Shown here: positions 11,461 through 23,072 of the stretch, piece by piece | Layout of the letters: each line of letters begins with the position of its first letter | How positions within the stretch are numbered: the stretch's first letter is position 1 | Assembly (NCBI RefSeq): GCF_037975245.1 | Contig: NC_092575.1 | Location: 5,077,501-5,141,500 of the forward strand | Direction of reading: 5' to 3' | Length of the DNA: 64,000 nt | Origin: Apostichopus japonicus | Taxonomy: Eukaryota; Echinodermata; Holothuroidea; Aspidochirotida; Stichopodidae | Notes under the pieces: generated by a model | The model's database searches: none | The model's input: the letters and a program-made list of their open reading frames with translations, nothing else | What the model was told of the DNA's origin: nothing | Made by a program: the position numbers and the translations under genes

Positions 11461-14400
11461 ATGGAATCAGGACAACTGTTCGTGTATTTCATTCTCGTGT
11501 TGAGTTTTTCAGTCGAAATTGAATCACTGCCTAGTAAGTCACTTTATAGTAATATTGAAAATCATCATTAAGGTTTTTTTTCTTTTTCTTCCACTAGCTG
11601 TATCAGTAATTCAAAAGAAGCAGTATTCGTATCTCAATGTGTTTTAAAAGAGTATTTTTGTTCGGTACTTTAGTAAAACTATTTTATAAGTCTGTATGTC
11701 AGAACGTGAAATGATGGAAGAAAGTCGTTAAAGTTTTATAAAAACTGCTTCTCCCAAACATTATAAAATTGACTTAAGGATTAATTTCAAGTACCCAGGA
11801 TATTTCAAGCACTCAATACTACAACAGCTTATTATGTAGTTTTTACTTTCATGTGTATTTAAAAATCTTGAAAAGAAAATATTTTATGAAGGCACGACTG
11901 TACATCAATTATTTGTTTCTTTGATGTCATACAAATCTGTCGAATGATTTGTTTTATTTATATCGCTCAAAATTTATAAATTAAAACTACTCATTTAAAT
12001 TTAAAGTACCCTTTGAATACAAAACGTCTTTATATTATGGAACTTGTCAGAAAAGTGTAGTTTACATGTTTTTAGTCAGTTGGTCATACACATATTTAAT
12101 TCCTCATTCCAACCAGGTTTGACATAGTTTATCTTTTATGATGGTGTGTTATCCGAAACATTTAAACACAACGGAAATAATAAAGGGATTTTCATTTCTA
12201 TTTTCAGGTTTATGTGACTTTGAAACTCAATATTTAAACTCTTTGAGAGAAGGTAAATGACATCCTGTAATGTATAGTCTATATATTTCTTTCATCACTC
12301 ATGACGTTCTTAAGCTAAATTGCGCTCAAACGCAGGTAGAATAAAATAATTCAACCGAATTGATGCATTTGCCACACTCTTCATCAGTATTTATCTATGT
12401 AATGGACACCGATTAATGCAACGAAATTTAGAAAATTTCACGATCAATCATGGTAGTTTCCACTCTAAAAAATTTGTTTATTTCGAGTTTTCATTTTCAC
12501 ACAAAACATATGTAAAACCTTCCCTTTTTTGCGTCGAATGTGCCCATTTATTGTGTTATCATTTGACGGTTAAGAAATAAAAAGACCCTCTAAACTACAA
12601 CTTGTTATTAAGCACTAACAAGAACAAATCAACAGACATTATTTTGTTTTTAAAATTCAAAATGAAGTTATTGTACAAAGTTTGCAGTTCTTCATTTGAA
12701 TAAATTGCAGTTCTATTGCAATAAATTGTTAATTACCTGGCAATTAGAAGCAGATACATATTATGGAATTGACAACATAGATGGTTAATAGTCTTTGAGA
12801 TCCATGATTGTAATGTCTTTTCAGATGTGAGGAGAGATGTGGCAATATCATCTTCTGAGAAAAGCGAGACGACTTCTGCACTTATCACTACACCAGGTAT
12901 AAATTAATGATTAACATTGGTTTATTTATATTTAGCTCATATCACGTGAAAACATGGTATATGTCTTACACTGGTACAAAAACACATTAATTATCAATAA
13001 TTTTAATTCTTGTTAGCAGGTAGTCTATTGTTTGCTCACACACAATAATGTTGTTTATCCTTTGTGCAACAAATCATTTATTAGACAAAAGAATGTATTT
13101 TGTCTACTTTCATTGTTTTGTAATTTAGTATCTCGAAGCTTATTTTCGTCTCCCTTATCCGAACACGTTACAGATATATAAGGTATATTTCTTCTTTCAG
13201 CATCATAAAACGGTTATGATCCTTGTGTGTGAGCTGAAACAACTTAATTATTTTCTTCTGATCTAACAGTAAGTTCCTCGCGCAGAGTAAATTCTAACAA
13301 ACCGCTTCCATTAGATGAATATTAATTGCGTGACAAATTTATTTGCTTATAATACTTGCATATTCTGTTTGACTATAAGCAAGATTTCATCCAAATCTGC
13401 TAATGTTCATCTTTATGAAAGTTCTTCGTTTATTTACTGCTGCTTTTGTTTTTTCTTCAGACATAGATCCATGTCCACCTAATCAAGTACAAAGTACCTG
13501 TAAATGTGAGGGTTCTTGTGCTAATCCGTCTTGCAACAGGACATGTACTGATAATACAACATGTGTGTGTCCTACTGGTTACTTGATGCATAATGATGAT
13601 TGCGTCCCACTACAAGAGTGCGGATGTTACATGAGGCATGAACAAACAGGGAACGACACGGTATTACCGGTAAGGGACTGAATTAAATCTGTCTTTTATG
13701 ACAATGTATCATATATGACAATACTTCGTGTTGACCTAAGCATTTTGCATAAATGACTATACAATCCAGTAAGACAAACCATTCAAAATTTTCTGATATT
13801 AGTCGAAAAATGATAGGAAGAATAATTTTGCTAAGCAAAGAATTGTATAAATCATCTTTCTATAAGTGGATTATCCTTTATCCTCGTCGTAAAGCATTGC
13901 AAATATAGTTCTTATAGAGTCACTAGCTGTAAGACTGACCTGGTGGGTTCTTTGTTAACAATATATTCTCACTGATGTAAAGAGTTATAATCCTAGACAC
14001 CCTTAAAAGGTAAACTTCAACACAGTATCACTTTGTTCTTGTGTTGACGTGACTTTAATCGCACGTGTTACCACCTTTTATCGTTTGATTCTACACTGTT
14101 AGACTGTTACAGGGATACCCTGAAATAACATCAATAATAGCAATGTGCCTATAATTATTACACTCCACTGTCACGATCTGCCACCATAAGTGGACGATTG
14201 CGTGACATTGAGCGCATGTTTCACAACATGTACAACATGGTTTACTTATACTTTTCAGGAAGGAGAAACTTACACCTCTCCAAGCTGTGAAAAGACATGT
14301 GTTTGCAAAAATGATAACCTCATATGTAGAATCAAAGAAGGTTGTGATCATAACGCAGATTGTGAATATAGGAACGGGATACTAAAGTGTTATTGTCGTC

Positions 14401-16123
14401 AGGGATACCTCGGAGATGGTCTGAAATGCTACTATTCTGATTGTACGCAATTGTTTAATGACGGAGAAAATGCCAGCGGTGTGTATCAAATGAAACCTAC
14501 CAATTGGACTGGTCCTCCGTGTGAGGTTTACTGCGATATGACCAATGGAGGTGGTTGGACGGTAAGTCGGGCACAGACATTTTAGAATGTGACAAAACTA
14601 AACTGTCTGTTCCAGATAAGTTTTTATAAAAAAGTTATACTTTTTAAGAGGAAAAGGAGAGCAAATGATATTTATGTCATGTGATGGTTATGTAAAGTGT
14701 TTTATTCTTACAGTAGTGTGCTCCTTACCCGTTTGGATCTTTGTTTACATGATTTTCACATTTCCAGGTATTCCAACGACAAATGAATGGCGCTCAAGAC
14801 TTTTATCTGTATTGGAGTGACTACAGAGCAGGCTTTGGTAATCTAAGTGAGAACTTCTGGCTTGGAAACGAGAAGATCTACAGCTTGACAAAGCAAAGAC
14901 GATATGAGCTGCGAATCGACATGATTAATATTAACAGTGTTCCATTGTACGCCGTATATGATTCGTTTAGTATTACCGACGAATCACAAGAATATACTCT
15001 ACGGCTTGGGAACTACGTTGGGGATGCAGGTATGTGTCAAACGTCCCCATTAGTGAAGAATTCCTCCATGAAAGATTTGGAATTGAGCTTAAGGGGTTGG
15101 AACTAACTTGACCGCTCTGTTATTTGCCTCTGAAAGAAAAACATACTAGGAGGGTAATGATTGTGCTTGATATAACTTGAAGAAGTTATAAAGCGTTTTG
15201 CGCGGACAGTGTTAGCACAAAAGCCCTGCATGTCCGCCTTTCTATTGTAGTTTGTATTGTTCACATTACCTTAGAATAGTTTTCTCGTGATCATAAGAAG
15301 TGCAGTTCAATAGATATATATGACGTGTGCGCATTTTGTTCTTACTTTCCAAAGAAGTTTCATTTTAAACTAAACCATGAACAACACCGACAGAAGGTTT
15401 GTTCTTATGTTATCCACAACCTCCTGTGATCCTTCTATCAGTAATAAAGTATAATTCCCCCTCCGCCTCATATAATGACATAATCATGTTATCAAAATTG
15501 TCTTGAAAAAACTGAACAACGGTTGTGTTATAACACAAAACAAAGTCGGAACTGTTATTGCTTGCGTAATCAACATATTAGTATGAATAGTGCCATGGTT
15601 TTGTAATTGACTTCCACACAAATATCACTTTATTGGCTGGACTGATATTTTTTCTCCACGATTTAACCCCCCCTGACCGTTTAAGTTTCGTTTCACTTTT
15701 ATGAGTGGTTTGCTTTTGCCAATCTTTACCTATTTTTTTTTCCTGTAATAAACTGGAAAGTGAGATTGTGTGTATCACAGCACAACTTGCAACCGTAAAG
15801 TATATGGAATCATCAACTTCATTTAAGCCACATTGTCCTCTTTTCTTCACATGTTAACAGGTAACGCGTTATCCTACCATAATAACTTCCCGTTCACCAC
15901 AAGAGACAATGATAACGATGATACTGACTACAGTTCCTTCAACTCGGACCAAAACAATTTAGGTGTTCAATATCAAGGTGGATGGTGGTACAGACAGATG
16001 ACAGATATCGATTTCTCTTCTCTCAACAGCCCCTATGGGACTGACAAGAAGTTTTGGTGGAGTCGTCCAGAATACCACCACGTAATCCGTTATTCAGACA
16101 TGAAAATCAGGGCAATCGCTTAA
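11461..16123 (+). CDS. Secreted TIL / VWC-like / EGF-like / fibrinogen-domain protein (FREP/ficolin-like), 7 exons
   Basis: Exons: 11,461-11,533; 12,208-12,252; 12,825-12,896; 13,461-13,669; 14,259-14,561; 14,768-15,029; 15,861-16,123. All introns are GT-AG, phases agree throughout, and the total is 408 codons plus TAA. Exon 1 encodes a signal peptide (MESGQLFVYFILVLSFS). Exons 2-3 form a short Ser/Thr-rich linker. Exon 4 is a trypsin-inhibitor-like cysteine-rich (TIL) domain starting DIDPCPPNQ and ending near ECGCYM. Exon 5 has a VWC-like stretch (ETYTSPSCEKTCVCKND), an EGF-like stretch (CYCRQGYLGDGLKC) and the start of the fibrinogen domain with its first cysteine pair (PPCEVYCDMTNGGGW). 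Exons 6-7 complete the domain (FGNLSENFWLG; YQGGWWY). Family members are secreted pattern-recognition lectins or matrix proteins, so a role in innate recognition is an inference. Oddity: exon 7 has no cysteine, so the usual second disulphide is missing. Confidence 0.88.
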
Positions 16124-16206
16124 TTAATCAAATAGTAAAAACAATCCTTATTTGCATGAGTACATCAGGCCTTTTCCCTTTTACATGTCCGTTAATGCGG
16201 GTATTA

Positions 16207-16212
16207 AATAAA
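16207..16212 (+). promoter_or_regulatory. AATAAA polyadenylation signal of the fibrinogen-domain gene
   Basis: A canonical AATAAA lies about 85 bases after the TAA stop in the 3' flank. Copy A has a weaker ATTAAA-like sequence at the matching place. Confidence 0.6.
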
Positions 16213-17695
16213 ACTGTAGGCTTTGTTATTGGGTAACCTTCTTATATTATATTTTATCTGCGGTAGTGGGAGGTTTCTTTACAAAAATGAAGTGATCATC
16301 CTTATTTTTTGGCAATATGGTAATTTATTTTGATTCATTTGTGGTTGAGAACACACTGGTTTACGTAAATTTCGCTGGCATCTCTATTATTGCTGTAATT
16401 CGTGGCTGCGTTTCTTTTACCTTGTACTTCGTTATTCAAGTTCCGTATACAAAATTGTACCAAATTATGACTACAAAGCACTAATTGAAATGATGTCAAT
16501 ATAAATAGTATACTATTTCCCCCTTATTTTCATACTGCTGAATTAATGTGTGTTGATTTGGTGTGTGTCAGTGTTCGTGTTTGTGATTATATACAATTAT
16601 TGACGATGTTTATGTAAAGTATCTCTTGGTATATTCTTCTTCGAAGTGATCGAATATCTTGCCATTTTCTTCAAATGGTACTGGCTTTTACAAACCTTTC
16701 GTCCCTACTTTATTCTGATTTCATCACTCAATATATATGAAAAAATCAGAATCATTCAAGACGTAATGTTTGCTACGTTAACTATTAGTAAGTTGATATA
16801 ATAACTATTGATATATTAAAGAATATTAACTATTTGATTTTCGTTGATTGGTTGTGAATAAAAATAGTGTTAATGTTTTTTTCTTGCAACTATCTTTATT
16901 TTCTAAATCTTTTCTTAGATATGGCTCTTGACCTATTAAAACGATTGTTTTTATTTTCTGCAATTCCACAAGCGGGAGTATTAAGGCCTGGATTAGCGAG
17001 CTATTCTCAACAAAATAATTTTATAATAAAATTATAAAGATGATAACAACAACCTCTAAATTGAGATTCGTTAGTCGATAATGGGTGGTTTGGTCATGCG
17101 AGCATAGTCCGTCGCTATTAGGCAATATCTGTATGTAAAGTATGGTCATCCGCGCCTTGAAACGTGTTTAAACAATCGTTGAACAAGGCCAATGGCTCTT
17201 GAGCGCTTCGCCCGTCTTTATATAAAAATGCTGTAATTAACAATGGTCATACTTTGAAATATATGCCCAACTTTATACAAATACTGTGAAATAAACTGCC
17301 CACACGCGCACATGATATCAGTCTAATGTGATTAATTCTTCACTTCTTCTGAGTAACGTAGATTACTTAACCGAAACTTTCAATTATCGTATACCCTTTC
17401 TGAAATTCAAACATCCAAAAACCTAACAAACATACGCCATTGGCATATAATCAGGTACTAGCACTGTTTTCTTTGCCTTTATGTAAAAGAGAATAAAGTA
17501 CAAATAGTGTGAAATAAGGAAGATTAAAGGTGATACAAACCATATTATTATTCTTAGTTAAAGTTGGATATTACTCTGATCGAGCAGACGAAAGGGTTGG
17601 GTTCATTTTGTTCCTATTCTAGCTTAAAAATCTAAACTGTCATGATCAAGAAAGTTGCAAGTGCCATGATAGGTCAAGCCCTCAGCTATCATGTG
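16213..17695. other. Gene-free 3' flank and spacer
   Basis: The first part, to about 16,945, matches the copy-A flank. The remainder up to the inverted copy shows no coding exon, RNA gene or recognised repeat. Confidence 0.5.
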
Positions 17696-18645
17696 GTGGG
17701 TAGTGATAAGTGATAAGTGCAGAAGTCCTCTCGCTTTCTCAGTAGATGATGTTGCCACATCTCTCATCACATCTGCAAATGACATTACAATCATGGATTC
17801 ATGATTTTTTGAAACAAAATTATGTCTGTTGATATTGTGGATGTATTGCTTAATAACAGGTTGTAGTTTGGTGGTTCTTTTTATCTTTTAACCGTAAAAT
17901 GATAACACAATATATTTGCCACATTTGACGAAATAGCAAGGAGAACATGAATAAACGAACTTCTAAGAGTGGAAGAAACTATGATTGATCGTGAAATATT
18001 CTAAATTCGTGGCATCAATCGGTGTCCACTACACAGATAAATACTGATCAAGATTTGTGGCAAATGCATCAATTTGGTTGAAATATCTTTTTCTACCTGC
18101 GTTCGAACTTTGAACTGCGCTTGAACGCAAATTAGCTAAAGAAAAAACGCCATGAGTGATGTAAGAAATATATAGACTTTTCATTACAGGATGTAATTAA
18201 CCTTCTCTAAAAGGGTTCAGATATTGAGTTTCAAAGTCACATATATCTGAAAATAGAAATGAAAATCCCTTTATTAATTCCGTTGTGTTTAATGTTCCGG
18301 ATAACACATCATCAAAGATGAACTGTGTCAAAACTGGTTGGAATGAGGAATTAAATATGTGTATGACCAACTAACTAAAAATATGTACCGTGCACTTTTC
18401 TGACAAGTTCCATAATATAAAGACGCTTTGTATTCAAAGAGTACTTAAATTTAAATGAGTAGTATGATTTATATCAATTGAGCGATCTGAATAACAAAGA
18501 GATCATTCGGCAGATTTTTATGACATTAGAGAAACATAATTGGTGTAAACGCGTGTGAAAAGGACTTGCTTCGGTAAAATCTTCGGTAAAATCAAGACTT
18601 TCTAAACACACATGGAAGCAAAAACTACATACTTAGAGATACTTA
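17696..18645 (-). pseudogene. Inverted partial copy C of the fibrinogen-domain gene (relics of exons 2 and 3)
   Basis: This is the reverse complement of about 11,830-12,895, diverged. On the minus strand the exon 3 relic lies near 17,715-17,780 (it reads RDVATSSTEK and then shifts), and the exon 2 relic near 18,190-18,240 (LCDFETQYLN). Exon 1 with the signal peptide, and all exons from 4 on, are absent. The homology ends abruptly at about 17,696, just after the exon 3 relic. No complete gene is possible here. Confidence 0.75.
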
Positions 18646-18789
18646 CATTCAGACAACACTTACATATTCTGTTGTGTGCCTGACCCATTGTCAATTACTG
18701 CTGGTCTTGAAAAAAAACTTACAAACTTTCACGTAATGTAATTAAATGAACTGTTCTGTAATGTTGGTGACTAGCAATAAATCCACCCT

Positions 18790-19640
18790 ATCCAGTTGCA
18801 GTGGATTTAATATCCATGCACAAGAACCAAATCAAGTTTTCTCATGTTGCTAAATACGTAGGTGGTTACATTGATCATATTTTAAATTGGAAGCATCACA
18901 TTGATTATGTGTGCAGCAAAGTCTCTAAAGATATTCTCAACCGCCAAACCATTTTGTTTTTTTGTCTCAGCCAACAACTATCCTTCGCTACTGCAAAAAC
19001 TGCTATTGCTTCAAAACAGTGTAGTGCGAGCACCTCTTTTTCTCATAGCAATACTCTTCCTTTCAAACTCAACACTCTCAATATTTATCATATCGACACA
19101 CATACATTATATCTTTATGTTCCAATATTGTAATTAATTAATTCTACATAAGTATTTCAATCTCTCTCTTCAGTCGGTATTCCGTGCACTAGATTCCAAC
19201 GATCTCTCGGCATTTATTTGAATCTTTTCAATTCAACTCAGCATTGCGTCTGTTTCAAGAACTGTCCTAAGATATGGGATTTTAGCTTTAGGTGGCCGTC
19301 TCAAGTATACACATACCATTGCTAAATTTAATATTGTCACAAAGCTCTTTTGTTATCTATTAAGTATTCATATGGTTTCCTGTCTTTCTCCTGCCTTATC
19401 ATTTTATAGTTAACTGTAGCCTGGTTCTGTGTGGATACTTAGTGGAGTGTGGAGGAGGTGGGACATTTTTTTCTCTGTCGACTCCCACTCAGTTATTTTT
19501 TGAAGTATGACTCAGTTATAGACCAGGCGAGATGTGATTATCATAGAATAGTTTATTTCGTTAGACCTATATACATTAAAAGGTCTGCTTATATTTTGTT
19601 AGTCGTTCTTTCTCATTTACATTATAGATCTTGAAAATGA
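18790..19640 (+). mobile_element. LINE remnant, post-RT and 3' region
   Basis: Plus-strand frame 18,801-18,950 encodes 'KFSHVAKYVGGYIDHILNW' and then KHHIDYVCSKVSK, typical of the segment after the catalytic core in jockey/CR1-like elements. The part from about 19,215 matches the reverse complement of 10,400-10,730. Frames are broken, and it is not functional. Confidence 0.7.
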
Positions 19641-21430
19641 TGCGATCATAATATAATGATAGAACTTTGGAATACATAAATACATGGTACCAGATTCGTA
19701 GTGAGCCCCTGCACTTACTGGTATTGTGACATAGCCGTTGGTATTTGCACCCCCTCGCCCACCCTCGTGGACTTGTACTCGTGCTCAGTCATTCGAAGTA
19801 AGCTGGCGATCAATCACACAATCTACCTTTGTCCTAGCAAAACGAGAAGAAGGATGTTAAAATGTGTATAGCCATTGATAACTTGAAGATGCTTATTAAT
19901 ACAACTCATATGTATAGAGACGTACGCTGAGAACTTTTTTATTCCTAAACTTGTTTACTTCTACTGCACTTTCTTTCCATTTTGTATCGATTCTTTACAT
20001 TTATATATATATAAATAACAATCGTGAATGTTGTTGATTAGTTTTGTGAAAATCCTGACAAAGAAGGTTAGAAGAAAGGATTCCTTTCACAATTGTCTGC
20101 GTAGTATATAAAGCAAGGGATAGATTTTCCAAATTTAATATATTCTCAATGCCGTTATGACAAAACTATCACAAACATGTATGAAAATATTGACTTGCCT
20201 TTAAAGTTCATTGTGTTATTAATTATTAGTTATATATGTTTAAATTATGATTTCATTCAGTTTTTTCCTGCTTCCTGCAAGTATAAATGAAATTTAATAT
20301 TAAAAAGAAAATATTCCCGGGGCATTTTTTTCTCATTTAGCCGTTCCGTAGCGTATGGCATAATACATCACATTACTGTAAAAACACATTATCTTCCGTT
20401 ATGAAGTATTTTACTTCATTCGTCATTTGTACAGAATGATGTGGGATAACCCACACTTGTTCAAGTTTGCGTGAGTATGTTGAGCCTTTATGAAGGTAAC
20501 AAGTATTGAAACATGAACATATTTGCACCCCCTCGCCCACCCTCGTGGACTTGTACTCGTGCTCAGTCATTCGAAGTAAACTGGCGATCAATCACACAAT
20601 CTACCTTCGTACTAGCCAAAAGAGAAGAAAGATGTTAAAATGTGTATAGCCATTGATAACTTGAAGATGCTTATTAATACAACTCATAGAGACATACGCT
20701 GAGAACTTTTTTATTCCTAAACTTGTTTACTTCTACTTCGCTTTCTTTCCATTTCGTATCGATTCTTTACATTTATATATATATAAATAAAAAACCGTGA
20801 ATGTTGTTGATTAGTTTTGTGAAAATCCTGACAAAGAAGGTTAGAAGAAAGGGTTCCTTTCACAATTGTCTGCGTAGTATATGAAGCAAGGGATAGATTT
20901 TCCAAATTTAATATATTCTCAATGCCGTTATGACAAAACTATCACAAACATGTATATGAAAATATTGACTTGCCTTTAAAGTTCATTGTGTTATTAATTA
21001 TAGAGTTATATATGTTTAAATTATGATTTCATTCAGTTTTTTTCTGCTTCCTGCAAGTAAAAATGAAATTTAATATTAAAAAGAAAATATTCCCGGGGCA
21101 TTTTTTTTTCTCATTTAGCCGTTCCGTAGCGTATGGCATAATAAATCACATTACTGTAAAAACGCCGGACTCTGGATCTTATTTTTATCTTCCGTTATGA
21201 AGTATTTTTCTTCATTCGTCATTTGTACAGAATGATGTGGGATAACCCACACTTGTTCAAGTTTGCGTGAAAATGTTGAGCCTTTATGAAGGTAACAAGT
21301 ATTGAAACATGAACATATTTACAAACGTGCCATTTATGAGTGCGATCAGATTTAGGGATTAATGTGTTTAAGTGTTGTTTTGTACAACAACACGGCAGGT
21401 GTCGATTGATAGACGTGCAATCAGCGTCCA
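19641..21430 (-). repeat. Inverted duplicate of the 8.4-10.4 kb block, with a 778-bp tandem duplication
   Basis: On the minus strand this matches about 9,000-10,340. Within it, 19,743-20,520 and 20,521-about 21,315 are near-identical direct repeats offset by 778 bases: both start at ATTTGCACCCCCTCGCCC and both end just after 'AAACATGAACATATTT'. The small open frames inside are not shared by both units and are not taken as genes. Confidence 0.75.
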
Positions 21431-21493
21431 TAGCCTAGTGGTTAGGGTGTCCGCATATAAAGCGAGAGGCCCGGGTCGAATCCCGGTGGAGGC
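21424..21493 (+). tRNA. tRNA-like sequence, probably a SINE head or tRNA pseudogene
   Basis: The 70-base segment has acceptor arms GCGTCCA/TGGAGGC (six of seven pairs), an A box TAGCCTAGTGGTTAGG and a B box GGGTCGAATCCC. The anticodon stem is weak around an ATATAAA loop (formal anticodon ATA). The T loop is one base short of the standard TTCGAAT. This, the sequence that follows and the (TA)n tract 50 bases later favour a tRNA-derived SINE rather than a working tRNA gene. It is absent from copies A and B. Confidence 0.5.
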
Positions 21494-21537
21494 TGGAAAT
21501 TTATCTGTTCTGGATTTTTGCAACTGACTACAATTGC

Positions 21538-21540
<3 letters not shown>

Positions 21541-21570
<30 letters not shown>
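21541..21570. repeat. (TA)15 microsatellite
   Basis: Thirty bases of pure TA follow the tRNA-like segment, possibly as the tail of a SINE. Confidence 0.9.
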
Positions 21571-21573
<3 letters not shown>

Positions 21574-21748
21574 TCTATAAGTCTTGTAATTCGGAGGAGG
21601 ACTATCACTTCTGGATATCTATGGGCGATTAATAATGCCCACTTTTCAATGGTGGTAATACGCTTTGTTTGCATTTGTACAGACATTTATGACAGTAATA
21701 CCAACGTATACAACATATTACTACATAAATGGGCATATGTCACATGAT

Positions 21749-21775
21749 AATTTGTTCCATTCAATGGAACAAATT
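21749..21775. repeat. Perfect palindrome with 13-bp arms
   Basis: AATTTGTTCCATT is followed by one C and then its exact reverse complement. It may be the end of a small inverted-repeat element or a cruciform site; no partner was found. Confidence 0.7.
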
Positions 21776-21789
21776 ACATCTTTCAACGA

Positions 21790-22694
21790 ATGAAATATTT
21801 GCACTATATTTGCACTATTGCACGAATGGAAACCATTCATTATTTGTTGTATACAACACCTTCAAATTTGGATATAATTGCAACAGATTGTTTTGAACAG
21901 ACTGGTTTCTCTGCTCTCTTACCATTGAAAAAGTGCTATCAAAAAAGTATAACACATGATTCTATACCATATAGTGCAATAGAGCGGATTTTGCATGCAA
22001 TCGACGAGCAATTGACCAATCAAATGGCCGGAATATAAGTAGGTGTTGTATAATATTCGATATGCTATTCTCTTCAATGCCGTGCAATACGACAATATGG
22101 TGAATGGTAGATTATATGCTAGACTATGTCATGTAATGCTATGCTATTTCTATGACATGCTATGCCACGTCACGTTGTGTTATGCTAAGCCATGCTGTGC
22201 TATGTATATGCTATGCTTGGCAAGTATTACACTAAATTTTGGTTATCAAGCCAATAACATAAGTTAACTAAGGATTGGCATAGATTTTGGCACGAACGTT
22301 TAAACTCAGAGAGGATCTTGTTGTTGAGGACGTGTATCGGCAATAACAGTCAACTTCAAAGAATCTAGTACAGAGTTACCAGTTTGGCGCTATAAACGCC
22401 CAAAATGACAAATTTGGCGTTATTTTTGCAGGAGGAAAATAAAGGTCAGGCAAACAGCATTTTGACGATTATTTTGTGCTTTCTTTTGTTTTGTGTTTTC
22501 TTCTCTTTTTGGCGTTTCTTCAAATAGCCTACCAGTTGAAAATACATAGTACCTGAAAATTGTTGAATTCCCCAAACGAACATAAATTACAATCATTCCT
22601 CCCTGTTGTTCAGTCCGATTAATGGCATACGTGTCGGTAAAATCATTGGCTTTTATTGATGAAACACGTTTCTCTCCATAATGTTCTTCTAAGA
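21790..22694. other. No gene recognised; ATGCT-rich low-complexity stretch
   Basis: Frames here are short. From about 22,115 to 22,220 the sequence is a decayed series of TATGCTATGC-like words. Nothing supports a coding exon. Confidence 0.45.
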
Positions 22695-23064
22695 CTGGGG
22701 GTGGGCAACCTACGGCCGGCGGGCCACATGCGGCCCGCCAGTGTTTTTTTTTGCGGCCCGTGAGATGTCTCAAGAAAAAGAAAAAAATCAATCTATTTTA
22801 CATCATGACAAAAAACGAGCTTGCTGCTTAGAATTTATCGGCACTAATGATGCTATCAGGTAGGCCTTTTATCCCCATTAATTATGAACTGTACTGTATT
22901 GATATTATGTTTTTGTGAAAACAGATTAAGCACACGCACCTATTGCTTGAAGGTCCTCGTAGTCAAATGTTTGAAATCAACAGCAGGTCGTTGGTTAGTT
23001 GCGGCCCAGTCAATTGTTCATATGTATATCTGGCCCATTCATTCAAAATGGTTGCCCACCCCTG
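22695..23064. mobile_element. hAT-type MITE (370 bp)
   Basis: The ends are CTGGGGGTGGGCAACC on the left and, as reverse complement, CAGGGGTGGGCAACC on the right. Both lead into G/C-rich GGCCCGC words, the pattern of widespread hAT/Charlie-like elements. Flanking octamers TTCTAAGA (22,687-22,694) and ATCTAAGA (23,065-23,072) match at seven of eight bases, as expected for an 8-bp hAT target duplication. There is no transposase, so it is non-autonomous. Confidence 0.85.
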
Positions 23065-23072
23065 ATCTAAGA

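Noticed and set aside
21424-21493. Functional tRNA gene
   Set aside because: The T loop is short by one base, the anticodon stem is weak and SINE-like sequence follows. A covariance-model scan scoring it above the tRNA cutoff would reverse this.
22420-22791. Minus-strand frame of 123 codons
   Set aside because: Its first part runs out of the hAT MITE end, and it has no splice context or family resemblance.
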